Assembly: GCF_001792775.2 (NCBI RefSeq) | Contig: NZ_MLGE02000016.1 | Span: 1 to 64,000, forward strand | DNA from: Staphylococcus pseudintermedius | Lineage (GTDB): Bacteria; Bacillota; Bacilli; Staphylococcales; Staphylococcaceae | Direction: 5' to 3' | DNA length: 64,000 nucleotides | Part shown: positions 1 through 8,945 of the stretch, piece by piece | How the letters are laid out: every line of letters starts with the position of its first letter | How positions within the stretch are numbered: the stretch's first letter is position 1 | Translations under genes and position numbers: made by a program | Notes under the pieces: model-generated | Told to the model about the DNA's origin: nothing | The model's database searches: none | What the model saw: only the letters and a program-made list of their open reading frames with translations

Positions 1-55
<55 letters not shown>

Positions 56-188
56 GAAGTAAGCTTGATATAGCTCGTTGATTGTTTAAGTCAATCACTC
101 TTGAAAGTACTTTTGAAGTACTCAAATTATTGGAATTAACGTTGACATATTGTCATTCAGTTTTCAATGTTCATTTCAATTTGTTTTA
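56..188 (-). other. 16S leader between tRNA-Gly and 16S, with boxA-like site and processing stems
   Basis: This spacer holds the signals expected ahead of 16S. A GAACATTGAAAACTG stretch on the minus strand (158-172) resembles the boxA antitermination motif of Firmicute rrn operons. Nearby are a TGACA-TAT-TGTCA palindrome (143-155), a perfect 7-bp stem AGTACTT/AAGTACT with a 3-base loop (about 105-121) and a GATTG/CAATC stem (80-96). These are plausible NusB/RNase III processing elements. Their functions are inferred from position and motif only. Confidence 0.55.
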
Positions 189-262
189 TGGAGCGGGTGA
201 TGAGAATCGAACTCACAACATCAGCTTGGAAGGCTGAGGTTTTACCATTAAACTACACCCGC
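189..262 (-). tRNA. tRNA-Gly (anticodon TCC)
   Basis: On the minus strand the sequence folds as a complete cloverleaf. The acceptor stem is GCGGGTG/CACCCGC, the anticodon loop is CTTCCAA giving anticodon TCC, the T-arm contains GTTCGATTC, and the 3' CCA is genome-encoded (189-191). It lies between tRNA-Leu and 16S on the same strand and belongs to the rRNA transcription unit. Confidence 0.95.
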
Positions 263-286
263 GTACTTAATTTAAGTGATGGTTGA

Positions 287-369
<83 letters not shown>

Positions 370-404
370 TTGGAACGATGTTTTCTTTTTTCAGAACAAT
401 AATT

Positions 405-433
405 ATTATATTATATCACATTAGTAGTGTCAA
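405..433 (-). promoter_or_regulatory. Consensus σA promoter of the tRNA-rRNA operon (proximal)
   Basis: On the minus strand TTGACA (428-433) is followed by a 17-base spacer and TATAAT (405-410), a perfect match to the σA consensus. Transcription would start near 398, about 30 bases before tRNA-Leu. Confidence 0.85.
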
Positions 434-499
434 CACTTTTTTAATATTTTTTTAATGTTTGTAATCTGTCTTTAACATTCACTTTTTGCGACGAATTTT

Positions 500-528
500 A
501 GAATACAACATTTCGTCATCATTGTCAA
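500..528 (-). promoter_or_regulatory. Second tandem σA promoter of the tRNA-rRNA operon (distal)
   Basis: TTGACA (523-528) and TATTCT (500-505) are spaced by 17 bases on the minus strand, 95 bases upstream of the proximal promoter. Tandem promoters are usual for rrn operons. Between this promoter and the sprT terminator (529-670) the DNA is AT-rich with no gene. Confidence 0.65.
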
Positions 529-670
529 ACATCATTTTGAACTGCTTACAACTTTTTTTGACGACTTTGTCATTATAATCAGGCACACAAATAATGTCAA
601 TACATATCTCCCTATTTTTCTAACTTTTGGTTCTCATAAAGCACATATTACAAAAATAAAATCAATCATT

Positions 671-715
671 AAAAAGGCACTATCGCTCATATTCTTCAGT
701 CAGCATATAGTGCCT
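671..715 (-). terminator. Rho-independent terminator after sprT
   Basis: On the minus strand AGGCACTAT pairs with ATAGTGCCT, closing a long hairpin followed directly by a run of Ts. It lies 8 bases past the sprT stop and separates the tex-sprT unit from the rRNA promoters. Confidence 0.8.
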
Positions 716-722
716 CAACAAC

Positions 723-1175
723 TTATAAATACCTTTTCAACTTTAATTGCCCTCCACATCGACCACACCGCATCTTAACAACATTAACTTTTCTAATGCG
801 AACATAACTACTATGGCACCTTTGGCATTCATATTCATAGTTCGCTCTTGATGTATAACTTTCAGTCGGTTGGCAAAATCTAGGCGCACCTACTTTTTCA
901 GCTAATACTTTAAAATCTCTATCTTTATGTTGATGCCCTCTACCACTCAAATGCAAAAAGTAGTGACACAATTCATGTTTAATAATATCAACAAGTGCTT
1001 GCTCACCAAAATGTTCATATTGCTTAGGATTAATTTCAATATCATGTGAAGATAACATATAACGTCCACCCGTTGTACGTAAACGACGATTAAAGTAAAT
1101 ACGATGTTTAAAAGGGAGTCCAAAATGTTCCATTGCAAGTTGTTCAGTGAGTTGCTGCAAAGATTCATTATTCAT
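723..1175 (-). CDS. SprT-family zinc metalloprotease-like protein
   Basis: This encodes a predicted cytoplasmic protein of 150 residues. The central HELCH (around residue 68) is the HExxH zinc motif of the SprT-like family. A C-terminal zinc ribbon follows, with CQRC (around residue 116) and CGRC (around residue 138). The length and a start MNNESL fit remembered staphylococcal SprT proteins of about 151 residues, so the ATG at 1175 is preferred over an in-frame TTG at 1184. Its start lies inside the last codons of tex (8-base overlap), which implies translational coupling. The physiological substrate of this family in Firmicutes is not known to me. Confidence 0.9.
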   Translation of the reverse strand: MNNESLQQLTEQLAMEHFGLPFKHRIYFNRRLRTTGGRYMLSSHDIEINPKQYEHFGEQALVDIIKHELCHYFLHLSGRGHQHKDRDFKVLAEKVGAPRFCQPTESYTSRANYEYECQRCHSSYVRIRKVNVVKMRCGRCGGQLKLKRYL

Positions 1176-3318
1176 TTGGATCAATCATTGTCAGAGCAAC
1201 TTTCCCTTTATTTTCATCAATATTTTCAATCCACACTTCTACAATGTCTCCAACGCTGACAATGTCCATCGGGTGTTTGATAAACTTTTTAGCAAGTTTT
1301 GAAATGTGTACTAAACCGTCTTGCTTAATGCCGATGTCGACAAAAGCACCGAAATCAACAACATTTCGCACTGTTCCATTCAATTTCATACCTTTTGATA
1401 AATCCTCTATCGACAATACATCTGACTTTAATTCAGGTGTTTCATAATCATCACGAGGATCTCGGTTTGGTGCGATTAATGACTTCACGATGTCTTCTAA
1501 CGTAGGGACACCGATGTTTAACTTCGTCGCATAACTTGCTATATTCAATGTTGATAAAACCTTTGCTAATTCAGATGTGCCAATATCTGTAATTTTGAGT
1601 TCTAAACTTTCTAATAATTGATAAGTCGCATCATAACTTTCTGGATGAATTGCTGTATTGTCTAACGGTTCTTTACCATTCACAATACGTAAAAATCCGA
1701 TACTTTGTTCGAACGTTTTCGCACCTAATCGTTTAACCTTATTCAGTTGACGATGATGAGTAATGGCCCCGTTTTCTTCACGATACAACACAATGTTATC
1801 AGCAATTTGTCGTGATAACCCTGACACGTGCTGAAGCAATGTACTCGAAGCCGTATTGACATCCACACCGACTTGGTTAACAGCAGTTTCAACTACAAAG
1901 TCAAGTGCAGCATCTAGCGCCTTTTGGTTCACGTCGTGTTGATATTGTCCGACACCGATCGACTTAGGATCAATTTTAACGAGTTCACTTAAAGGATCTT
2001 GTACACGTCTACCAATCGATACGGCACTACGCTCTTCCACTTGAAAATCAGGGAATTCAGTACGCGCAATCTCAGACGCCGAGTACACGGATGCCCCTGC
2101 CTCGTTCACAATAATATACTGGACATCGAGTGCATGGTCTTGAATCATACGTGCGACAAACTGTTCCGTTTCACGACTCGCTGTTCCATTTCCTATCGCA
2201 ATTAAATTAATATCGAAGTCTTTCACCATTTTTAAGAAGACTTTTTCAGCTTCAGCCACTTTAGATACAGGTGGATGTGGGTACATGACGGATTTTTCGA
2301 TAAATGTCCCATACGGATTAATGACTGCGAGTTTACAGCCAGTTCGAAAAGCTGGATCGACGCCTAAAATTTGCTTCCCTTTTAATGGTGGTTGTAACAA
2401 CAGATTTTTCAAGTTTTCACTAAACAATGTAATCGCTTGTGCTTCTGCGCGCTCTGTTAAATCGGTTCTTATTTCACGTTCAATGGAAGGAAAAATTAAA
2501 CGTTTCATCGCGTCATCAATCGCTTCGCCCACAATTGTTGATAATTCGTTGTGGCCTTTGACTTCTTGTTTTTTAATATTTTGTGCCAAAATCGCTTTGT
2601 CCATTTCAATTTTGACTTGCAATATTTTTTCATTTTCACCACGATTCATCGCTAAAATACGATGATTCGCAACTTGACGGAGAGGTTCTTGATAATCATA
2701 ATACATTTCAAACACGGCTTTTTCATCCTCAGCCTTTTTCTTTTTCAGCGCTGTCATGAGCCCTTCTTTTTGCGTCAACTTTAAAATTTGCTTGCGATAT
2801 TGTGGATGATCTGCAATTTTTTCAGCAATGATATCCTGCGCACCTTGAATCGCTTCTTCCACTGAGGTTACTTCATCAGTTAAAAACGTCTGCGCTTTCT
2901 CTCCTAAGTCAGCGTCTAACTTTTGTCTATAAATCCATTCTGCTAAAGGTTCGATGCCTTTACGTTTCGCCTCTGTTGCACGGGTCTTTTTCTTTTGCTT
3001 ATAGGGACGATACAAATCTTCCACACGTTGCAATTTTGTTTGCTGTTGAATGTCACGTCGAAGCTCATCCGTTAGCAAACCCTGTTGCTCAATACTATGT
3101 ATCACTTCATCTTTTCGCTTTTGCAACTGTTCCATATAGTGATATTCATCAGCAATTTGTTTGATTTCGACTTCATCTAAACCGCCCGTCACTTCTTTAC
3201 GGTAACGTGCAATAAAAGGCACAGTATTTTTTTCTTCTAATAATTTCAGAACCGCTTCAATATGTTTAACTGGATATTGATATTGGTTATGTATTGCTTG
3301 TACAAAATGATTTGTCAA
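1168..3318 (-). CDS. tex: Tex-family RNA-binding transcription accessory protein
   Basis: The 716-residue protein has full family length. It begins with the Tex N-terminal helical domain and continues with the YqgF/RNase H-like domain (GVDPAFRTGCKLAVI, around residues 320-335). A helix-hairpin-helix region follows near residues 470-560, and a C-terminal S1 domain near 635-705 (GTVRNVVDFGAFVDIG). Tex proteins bind nucleic acid and affect transcription; the exact role in staphylococci is unsettled. The start is a TTG, preceded by GGTGA at good spacing. It is the first gene of a two-gene unit with sprT. Confidence 0.93.
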   Translation of the reverse strand: MTNHFVQAIHNQYQYPVKHIEAVLKLLEEKNTVPFIARYRKEVTGGLDEVEIKQIADEYHYMEQLQKRKDEVIHSIEQQGLLTDELRRDIQQQTKLQRVEDLYRPYKQKKKTRATEAKRKGIEPLAEWIYRQKLDADLGEKAQTFLTDEVTSVEEAIQGAQDIIAEKIADHPQYRKQILKLTQKEGLMTALKKKKAEDEKAVFEMYYDYQEPLRQVANHRILAMNRGENEKILQVKIEMDKAILAQNIKKQEVKGHNELSTIVGEAIDDAMKRLIFPSIEREIRTDLTERAEAQAITLFSENLKNLLLQPPLKGKQILGVDPAFRTGCKLAVINPYGTFIEKSVMYPHPPVSKVAEAEKVFLKMVKDFDINLIAIGNGTASRETEQFVARMIQDHALDVQYIIVNEAGASVYSASEIARTEFPDFQVEERSAVSIGRRVQDPLSELVKIDPKSIGVGQYQHDVNQKALDAALDFVVETAVNQVGVDVNTASSTLLQHVSGLSRQIADNIVLYREENGAITHHRQLNKVKRLGAKTFEQSIGFLRIVNGKEPLDNTAIHPESYDATYQLLESLELKITDIGTSELAKVLSTLNIASYATKLNIGVPTLEDIVKSLIAPNRDPRDDYETPELKSDVLSIEDLSKGMKLNGTVRNVVDFGAFVDIGIKQDGLVHISKLAKKFIKHPMDIVSVGDIVEVWIENIDENKGKVALTMIDPNE

Positions 3319-3554
3319 AAGTATTCACCGCTTTCTCAATCTTTTCTTCTACATTTTAACACGTATCTCTAAAAGTATGTCAGCGAGCACGTAAGACGCA
3401 TGTGTATCATAGCTCATAAAAACCATGCTAATGCAACTTTTATCAATCCTGGAAAGCTCCATATCTATTCTACTTCACAGATAAAATGATTAGATGTTCC
3501 TCACTATGTTTGAAATCAAGCCACAGATGACAAAATTCAAGTTGCCATAAACAC

Positions 3555-3588
3555 AAAAAGGACCGGAACCCAACATCCCAATCCTTTT
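3555..3588 (-). terminator. Terminator after sigB
   Basis: Read on the minus strand, AAAAGGATTGG pairs with CCGGTCCTTTT using two G-U pairs and runs into Ts, about 10 bases past the sigB stop. The rest of 3319-3597 holds no recognisable gene; the tex promoter must lie there but no clean consensus was found. Confidence 0.75.
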
Positions 3589-3597
3589 ATCGTACCA

Positions 3598-4368
3598 CTA
3601 TTTTCTCGCAGCCTCCTGCAATTTCTTAATAGCTGTTCTTTGTAATCGCGAGACATGCATCTGACTTAATCCGATACGTTCTCCCGTTTCTTTTTGACTC
3701 AATCCGTCGATAAATGTACATTGAATAATTTCTCTTTCACGATCTGTTAAAATAGGAAGTATCCGTTCTAATATCATTCGCTTCTCAGTCAACTCGTAAT
3801 TGTCATCGTGTTGCCCCATAATATCTAACAAAGTCACTGTAGAGCCATCTTTATCCGCTTCAATAGAATGGTCGACACTTAAAGCGTTATAACTTTGTCC
3901 CATTTCCATTGCTTCTAACACATCTTCATCCGAAACTTCAAGACGTTCCGCAATTTCGCTGATTGACGGTGAACGTCCTAATTCATTTGTTAGCTCATCG
4001 CTCACTTTTTTGATTCTCGGCCCTATTTCTTTAATTCTACGTGGGACGTGGACACTCCATGTTTTATCCCTTAAGTAGCGCTTAATTTCACCTATGACAG
4101 TGGGGACTAAAAAAGCTTCGAATTTTCTATCAAATGATAAATCAAATCGATTAATCGCACCAATCAGTCCTACCATACCAACCTGTACTAAATCTTCGTG
4201 ATGTGATTGACCTTTTGAGTATTTATAAGCTAAGGATTCGATCAGTTTTTCATAATGTTTCACAAGTTTTTCTTGTGCTTCATGATCCTCATCATTCTGA
4301 TACGCTTGAATCCATTGGTTGATTTGTTCAGGTGAAACAGCACTAGCTGATTTCGACTCTTTCGTCAT
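3598..4368 (-). CDS. sigB: RNA polymerase sigma factor SigB (general stress σB)
   Basis: The 256-residue protein is a σ70-type alternative sigma factor of the σB/σF/σG group. Region 2 ([19 protein letters not shown] onward, residues 32-110) includes the core-binding and -10 recognition segments. Region 3 follows, and region 4 near 190-250 carries the helix-turn-helix ([20 protein letters not shown]). It is the last gene of the alr-mazE-mazF-rsbU-rsbV-rsbW-sigB cluster, and its start overlaps rsbW by 26 bases. In S. aureus σB drives stress, virulence and pigment genes and is held inactive by RsbW; I expect the same here. Confidence 0.97.
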   Translation of the reverse strand: MTKESKSASAVSPEQINQWIQAYQNDEDHEAQEKLVKHYEKLIESLAYKYSKGQSHHEDLVQVGMVGLIGAINRFDLSFDRKFEAFLVPTVIGEIKRYLRDKTWSVHVPRRIKEIGPRIKKVSDELTNELGRSPSISEIAERLEVSDEDVLEAMEMGQSYNALSVDHSIEADKDGSTVTLLDIMGQHDDNYELTEKRMILERILPILTDREREIIQCTFIDGLSQKETGERIGLSQMHVSRLQRTAIKKLQEAARK

Positions 4369-4819
4369 TATTTCGCACCTGCTCTTTTTTGATATACTTA
4401 ATCATACTAATTGTAACACCTGTATCTTTATCGACCGTTACTTCATCCATTAAAGATTCGATTAAGAATAAACCGAGTCCCCCTTCTCTCAAGAAATCAA
4501 TACTTTCATTTTCTTGATAAGGGCCTAGTTTTTGTTTTGTTTCTTGATAATTAAAACTATCACCTTGATCAGACACTACAATTTTAATGCGATCTGATGC
4601 GAGTTCAAAACAGACGTGAATGTAGCCTCGTTCTTCTTTATCTTTATAAGCATGTTTCACAGCATTCGTCACCGCTTCACTCACAGCAATTTTAGCGTCT
4701 TCAATGTCATCATAATGCGCACCGGCACGTGTAAACACACCCGATAAAGTCAAACGAATTAAACTGACATACTCAGCAGAAGCAGGAAGTCGCATTTCAA
4801 TGATATCGTTGGATTGCAT
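4343..4819 (-). CDS. rsbW: Anti-sigma factor and serine kinase RsbW
   Basis: This is a GHKL-fold kinase/anti-sigma factor of 158 residues. The N-box [14 protein letters not shown] (around residues 46-60) binds ATP, and the G1/G2 boxes DQGDSF and GGLGLFLI follow. RsbW binds σB and phosphorylates RsbV. Three consecutive ATGs lie at 4825, 4822 and 4819 behind GGAGG; the third matches the remembered family start MQS but the choice is uncertain. It overlaps the rsbV stop and the sigB start, as expected for a tightly coupled partner-switching module. Confidence 0.95.
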   Translation of the reverse strand: MQSNDIIEMRLPASAEYVSLIRLTLSGVFTRAGAHYDDIEDAKIAVSEAVTNAVKHAYKDKEERGYIHVCFELASDRIKIVVSDQGDSFNYQETKQKLGPYQENESIDFLREGGLGLFLIESLMDEVTVDKDTGVTISMIKYIKKEQVRNNDERVEIS

Positions 4820-4821
4820 CA

Positions 4822-5148
4822 TCATTCGACCTCCGTTCCTTCGTTGACATGCATCAAATCATTCAGGCCTGTAATTTCAAACAACCTTTTAATACGATCA
4901 TTCACACCTAGAATGTATAATTCTTTTTCGTGCTGATTTAACGCTTTTAAAGTTCCAACAAATAGTCCTAAACCTGTTGAGTCCATATAGTTTAACTTCT
5001 CCAAATTAACATAAATATCGTGCGTCCCTGCTTGACGTATAGGAACGAGCACTTTTTCAAGTTCCGGTACTGTGGCAACATCTAGTTCACCGGCTACTGC
5101 GACATCATAATGTGTTTCATGCTTTTCAGTTTCTATATTAAGGTTCAT
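4822..5148 (-). CDS. rsbV: Anti-anti-sigma factor RsbV
   Basis: This is a 108-residue STAS-domain protein. The motif [12 protein letters not shown] contains Ser57, the expected RsbW phosphorylation site. Unphosphorylated RsbV binds RsbW and frees σB; RsbU dephosphorylates it. It lies between rsbU and rsbW. A σB-type promoter just upstream (5188-5213) would let σB amplify rsbV-rsbW-sigB, as known in S. aureus and B. subtilis. Confidence 0.95.
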   Translation of the reverse strand: MNLNIETEKHETHYDVAVAGELDVATVPELEKVLVPIRQAGTHDIYVNLEKLNYMDSTGLGLFVGTLKALNQHEKELYILGVNDRIKRLFEITGLNDLMHVNEGTEVE

Positions 5149-5187
5149 TATTGATTACACTCCTACTTTATTCTCTACTTGTTCATT

Positions 5188-5213
5188 TTACCCATTTCAA
5201 TACATCATTAATC
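5188..5213 (-). promoter_or_regulatory. σB-dependent autoregulatory promoter of rsbVW-sigB
   Basis: On the minus strand GATTAA (5208-5213) is followed by a 14-base spacer and GGGTAA (5188-5193). The σB consensus is GTTTWW-N13-15-GGGWAW, so only one base of the -35 differs. The site sits 40 bases upstream of the rsbV start, in the only intergenic gap of the rsb-sig genes. Confidence 0.7.
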
Positions 5214-5226
5214 TCATTTTTCAACT

Positions 5227-6231
5227 TTAGTGCACGCGCTTAATAATTAAAATGGTTAAATCATCTCGTTTGCCTTTTTTTTGCAGTCTCAGTAATTCTT
5301 CATATAAGAGTTGAACGATATCTTGTGGATGTAATTGCTTGTATGCAAGTATAAAATTAAGTAAATAACGAGTATCAATAAACTCACCGTTTTCTTTTCG
5401 AATTTCGGTTACACCATCTGTAAAAACGATAATCATATCATCAATGTTAATGGCTATTTCTTGTTGTTGATATCTTACATGTGGGCTTACACCTAATACA
5501 CGACCTCGAACTTTGATTTCTTCAAATGTGTCAGATTCCGCTCTGAAAATATAACCCGGTTCATGCCCTGCCGAACTACAGTAAAGAACATGATTAATCT
5601 CTTCATAAAGTCCATAAAACATGGTTACAAACATATTTTGATTGATATTTTTTTCTACGACGCGATTTAAACGCTTCAAACCATCGTTAGGGAGTTGAGA
5701 ATGGCCGTACGAATCCATGCCAAACTTAATCATACTCATGGCTAATGCAGCTGGAATCCCTTTACCAATGACGTCCGCAACCGCAAAACTCATCGTGCCA
5801 TCTTTATGATCAATTAAGTTAAAATAATCGCCACTCACATGTTGAGCCGCAACAGAAATGACACCGATTTGGATACCGTCAAACTGTGGGATATTTGTTT
5901 TTAACATCGTTTGTTGTAAACGTGAAGCGACGTCCAATTCCTTATCATGGACTTCAACACGGTCAACCAATGCTTTATAGTCTTCATAATCGTAACCAAA
6001 GCTACCAATAACCGCTCTTAAAATATCTAAAATCGCAATCATGTCTTCACGTGACAGCTCATACTTCTGAACGTATTTTCTATGTATATCTACAAATTCT
6101 TCTGGCAATAATGCATCATCAGATAAATTTTCAGAAAAAGAATGCGCTTGATTGAGAACACTGGCTTTACTTTCACTTTGCAAAAATTGATCAACAAGTT
6201 GAAAGTATCGCGATTCATTCTGATTTGTCAT
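5227..6231 (-). CDS. rsbU: Serine phosphatase RsbU (PP2C type)
   Basis: The 334-residue protein has an N-terminal four-helix RsbW-like interaction domain (about 1-90) and a C-terminal PPM/PP2C phosphatase domain. Metal-binding motifs are GDYFNLI and AVADVIGKGIPAA near residues 135-170, and IVFTDGVTE and KRDDLTILI nearer the end. It dephosphorylates RsbV to activate σB. The ATG at 6231 follows AAGGAG at 8 bases; an upstream in-frame GTG lies inside that ribosome-binding site and was rejected. The stressosome genes found in B. subtilis are absent, as in other staphylococci. Confidence 0.95.
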   Translation of the reverse strand: MTNQNESRYFQLVDQFLQSESKASVLNQAHSFSENLSDDALLPEEFVDIHRKYVQKYELSREDMIAILDILRAVIGSFGYDYEDYKALVDRVEVHDKELDVASRLQQTMLKTNIPQFDGIQIGVISVAAQHVSGDYFNLIDHKDGTMSFAVADVIGKGIPAALAMSMIKFGMDSYGHSQLPNDGLKRLNRVVEKNINQNMFVTMFYGLYEEINHVLYCSSAGHEPGYIFRAESDTFEEIKVRGRVLGVSPHVRYQQQEIAINIDDMIIVFTDGVTEIRKENGEFIDTRYLLNFILAYKQLHPQDIVQLLYEELLRLQKKGKRDDLTILIIKRVH

Positions 6232-6288
6232 TAAACGTTCTCCTTCCACTTAAAACTGTAAAAGGCTTTAGGAGCGTTATCCTAAAGC

Positions 6289-6642
6289 CTATTTATGATG
6301 ATTCATGTGCAGTCCTAAACTAATACCAATCGCATTGTTAACTTCTTTCATCTTCTTCTCAGACAAAAACGTTAACTTTTCTTTTAATCGTTTCTTATCG
6401 ACTGTTCGAATTTGTTCTAGTAAAATAACAGAATCTTTATCGAGCTTATATTTATTTTTTTCGATTTCGACATGCGTTGGTATCTTTGCCTTATTAATCC
6501 GACCAGTAATTGCGGCTACAATCACAGTGGGACTATACTTATTACCAGTGTCATTTTGGATAATGACAACGGGCCTTACTCCCCCCTGTTCAGAGCCCTG
6601 TACTGGTGATAAATCTGCTAAATAAACGTCTCCGCGCTTCAT
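6289..6642 (-). CDS. mazF: Endoribonuclease toxin MazF (PemK family)
   Basis: The 117-residue protein is a type II toxin of the MazF/PemK family. It opens with the conserved [20 protein letters not shown] and continues with RPVVIIQND and the strand bearing [11 protein letters not shown]. aureus MazF cleaves mRNA at UACAU-type sites. Its ATG follows the mazE stop codon with no gap, so antitoxin and toxin are translationally coupled. It sits between alr-mazE and rsbU; in S. aureus this unit is cotranscribed into the sigB operon. Confidence 0.95.
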   Translation of the reverse strand: MKRGDVYLADLSPVQGSEQGGVRPVVIIQNDTGNKYSPTVIVAAITGRINKAKIPTHVEIEKNKYKLDKDSVILLEQIRTVDKKRLKEKLTFLSEKKMKEVNNAIGISLGLHMNHHK

Positions 6643-6813
6643 TTAGTCTTCCTTGTAATCAGTTGTCAAGTGTGATTCATTACAATCGCAAGCTTCACAT
6701 TCAACTGGATACGCCTCAGTGGCTAGGGAGAGATTTAAATCTGCCATCTGTACATAACCTTCTTTTAACGACTGTTCTAAATTTTTAAATCTTGTTTGAT
6801 TGAATGCTGACAT
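6643..6813 (-). CDS. mazE: Antitoxin MazE
   Basis: This is a small acidic protein of 56 residues with the staphylococcal MazE core [20 protein letters not shown], which neutralises MazF. The ATG at 6813 is preceded by GGAGGTCC at good spacing and gives the family length. A longer reading to 6843 would place the ribosome-binding site inside the gene. It directly precedes mazF. Confidence 0.93.
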   Translation of the reverse strand: MSAFNQTRFKNLEQSLKEGYVQMADLNLSLATEAYPVECEACDCNESHLTTDYKED

Positions 6814-6897
6814 AAATAGGACCTCCATATCAATACAACACATTAAAAACTCTTTTTATTATGTCCATCATAACAAAAACAGAGCGGAATCACCATA

Positions 6898-8046
6898 CTA
6901 TTTTAACAATTCGTTGGATATTTCAACCATTTCTTGTACAAAATACACACGCGGCACTCTTCTTCCGATATTACATAACACTTCATAATTAATCGTTTGT
7001 TGTTGTGCTGCAAGGCTTTCTACAGATTGTGACGTATGGGCTTGATCATCAATTAAAATGACCTCCTCTCCCATTTGCACTGTTGCTGGCACACGAATGG
7101 CTGTACGGTCCATGCTCACCCGACCAACAATTTCACATTCCGTGGTGCCAATTCTAACATTCGCGCCTTGCATCGAACGTAAATAGCCGTCCGCATAACC
7201 AATCGGCAATAATGCAATCGTCATATCTTCAGGTGCCGTGTAAGTTTGACCGTATCCGACCGTTTCACCTTTAATGAGTGATTTCACTTCCATCACTTCT
7301 GTAACGAGTTGAACAGCTGGTGCTAATTGTGCAGTTGCAATTTTTTCAATGAACGCTGATGGATAGTAACCGTATAACGCAATACCTGGTCTGAATGCAT
7401 TACATAATGACGGATTAAAGCGTAACGTTCCCGCAGAATTTTGCATATGAATGTACGTAGGATGCTCTGTACTTTCGATAATTTCTTCAAAGCGTTCATA
7501 TTGCAAGTGTGCAGAATCATTGTCCTCATCAGCGGAATGAAAATGTGAGAAAGCGCCTTCAAAGACGAGATTTTCATGCGCATGAATGAAGTTGATAATA
7601 TCATGATACGCTTCAATATCTTTCACACCAAGTCGATTCATGCCTGTATCCACTTTAATATGTAACCATAACGTCTTTTCATTATCTTCGTCAATTTCTG
7701 CAGTCGCCGCTTCTAACCATGCTCTTGAAGGAACTGTAACAGCAACACGGTGCTGAATGGCTTTATTAATGGCATCAGGTGGAATGCTAGATAAAATCAA
7801 AATTTTCTCTTTTATACCGTGCATTCTTAACTCAATCGCTTCATCCAGAGTGGCCACACAGAAAAATTCCGCACCTAATTGACTTAAATGTTGGGCAATT
7901 TGGATACTCCCTAAACCGTATGCATTCGCTTTTACGACAGGCATCATCGTTTTATTCGGTTGTAATTTCGTTAATGCATAATAATTCTCTGTAATCGCAT
8001 CTAAATTCACTTTCATCGTGGTGGTGCGATAATATTTTTCTGACAT
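6898..8046 (-). CDS. alr: Alanine racemase
   Basis: The 382-residue protein is a PLP-dependent fold-III racemase that makes D-alanine for peptidoglycan. The PLP lysine is K39 in VVKANAYGLG, and the catalytic tyrosine lies in the GYGQTYT segment near residue 265. The ATG at 8046 is 9 bases after AGGAAGG; an ATG at 8055 abuts that site and is unlikely. It is downstream of acpS and upstream of mazE, the order known in staphylococci, and shares the D-Ala pathway with ddl and murF in this window. Confidence 0.96.
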   Translation of the reverse strand: MSEKYYRTTTMKVNLDAITENYYALTKLQPNKTMMPVVKANAYGLGSIQIAQHLSQLGAEFFCVATLDEAIELRMHGIKEKILILSSIPPDAINKAIQHRVAVTVPSRAWLEAATAEIDEDNEKTLWLHIKVDTGMNRLGVKDIEAYHDIINFIHAHENLVFEGAFSHFHSADEDNDSAHLQYERFEEIIESTEHPTYIHMQNSAGTLRFNPSLCNAFRPGIALYGYYPSAFIEKIATAQLAPAVQLVTEVMEVKSLIKGETVGYGQTYTAPEDMTIALLPIGYADGYLRSMQGANVRIGTTECEIVGRVSMDRTAIRVPATVQMGEEVILIDDQAHTSQSVESLAAQQQTINYEVLCNIGRRVPRVYFVQEMVEISNELLK

Positions 8047-8079
8047 GATTGTCATCCTTCCTCTTTCTATATTCGTCCA

Positions 8080-8430
8080 TTATTGTTCTAAAATCACTTG
8101 TGCTGCTGCATAATGTTCTGTATGTGTAATGGAAACATGTACATGGTAACCTGCCATCTGAATCGTAGGCTTGCCGCGTGCATCGTTTTCACAATGAATT
8201 TGTTTAAACGTAATTTTTTTGCCAATTCCCGTACCTAACGCTTTACTGAATGCCTCTTTGACTGCAAATCGTCCGGCTAAAAATTCGATACGGCGACGTT
8301 CAGTCGTATAATTGTGATAACGTTCGAGCTCTTGTTCTGATAAAATGCGTTCTGGAAAGCGGGGTTGACGCTGTACAGTGTCCATAATCCGTGCTATTTC
8401 AACTAAATCGAGTCCTACACCATATATCAT
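8080..8430 (-). CDS. acpS: Holo-[acyl-carrier-protein] synthase
   Basis: The 116-residue protein is a small trimeric phosphopantetheinyl transferase that converts apo-ACP to holo-ACP for fatty acid synthesis. The conserved GVGLDLVEIARI at the N-terminus and FLAGRFAVKEAFSKALG (around 50-66) carry the magnesium and CoA ligands. The start overlaps the stop of the preceding PH-domain gene in an ATGA arrangement, so translation is probably coupled. alr follows after 33 bases. Confidence 0.95.
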   Translation of the reverse strand: MIYGVGLDLVEIARIMDTVQRQPRFPERILSEQELERYHNYTTERRRIEFLAGRFAVKEAFSKALGTGIGKKITFKQIHCENDARGKPTIQMAGYHVHVSITHTEHYAAAQVILEQ

Positions 8431-8945
8431 AAAGGTCCCTCTTCTTTTTCGTCTTGTTCTACTATCGGCTTTGCTTCTGATATTGGTACTTTCGCATCCT
8501 TGTTTTTTATAAATGCCATCACTTTTTGAGCAGTTGCTTTATCGATCAACGTTACATCGACATTACCTCCAGCTGTGGAAAGTGTTAATGTCGCTAACTG
8601 ATATTTTCGCATCAACCATCCTTCTTTAAAATCGACGTTTTGAATTCTGAAAGTTGGAATACGTGTTTGTTTAATCATGATAAACCCTTTTCGTACTGTA
8701 ACGATATGTGAATCATATGTGTAGCCAAATGTTCGATATTTATAAATTGGTTTAAGCCACACATCGATAATAAGTTGGAGAAGCAGTACGATGGCCAATA
8801 TGATGATCAGTGCTATCACGAATCGATCCCAAGCTAAGAAATAACCTAATACGATAGCACCAATGAACAATAGCGCGATGATGGCTGACATGATTAACGC
8901 AGCGATACGCATCACTTTAAGGCCACTTTCACTCATCTTTTCCAT
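8427..8945 (-). CDS. PH domain-containing membrane protein (YdbS-like)
   Basis: The 172-residue protein has two N-terminal membrane helices (about residues 10-60) and a bacterial PH (bPH2) domain. The domain shows the pattern TYDSHIVTVRKGF...RIPTFRIQNVDFKEG near residues 75-110, and an acidic tail follows. The ATG at 8945 follows GGTGGAG; an in-frame GTG at 8957 lies within the Shine-Dalgarno region. It overlaps the preceding ydbT-like gene and acpS. Function is not established; the paired B. subtilis YdbS/YdbT proteins have been linked to bacteriocin (amylocyclicin) resistance. Confidence 0.82.
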   Translation of the reverse strand: MEKMSESGLKVMRIAALIMSAIIALLFIGAIVLGYFLAWDRFVIALIIILAIVLLLQLIIDVWLKPIYKYRTFGYTYDSHIVTVRKGFIMIKQTRIPTFRIQNVDFKEGWLMRKYQLATLTLSTAGGNVDVTLIDKATAQKVMAFIKNKDAKVPISEAKPIVEQDEKEEGPL

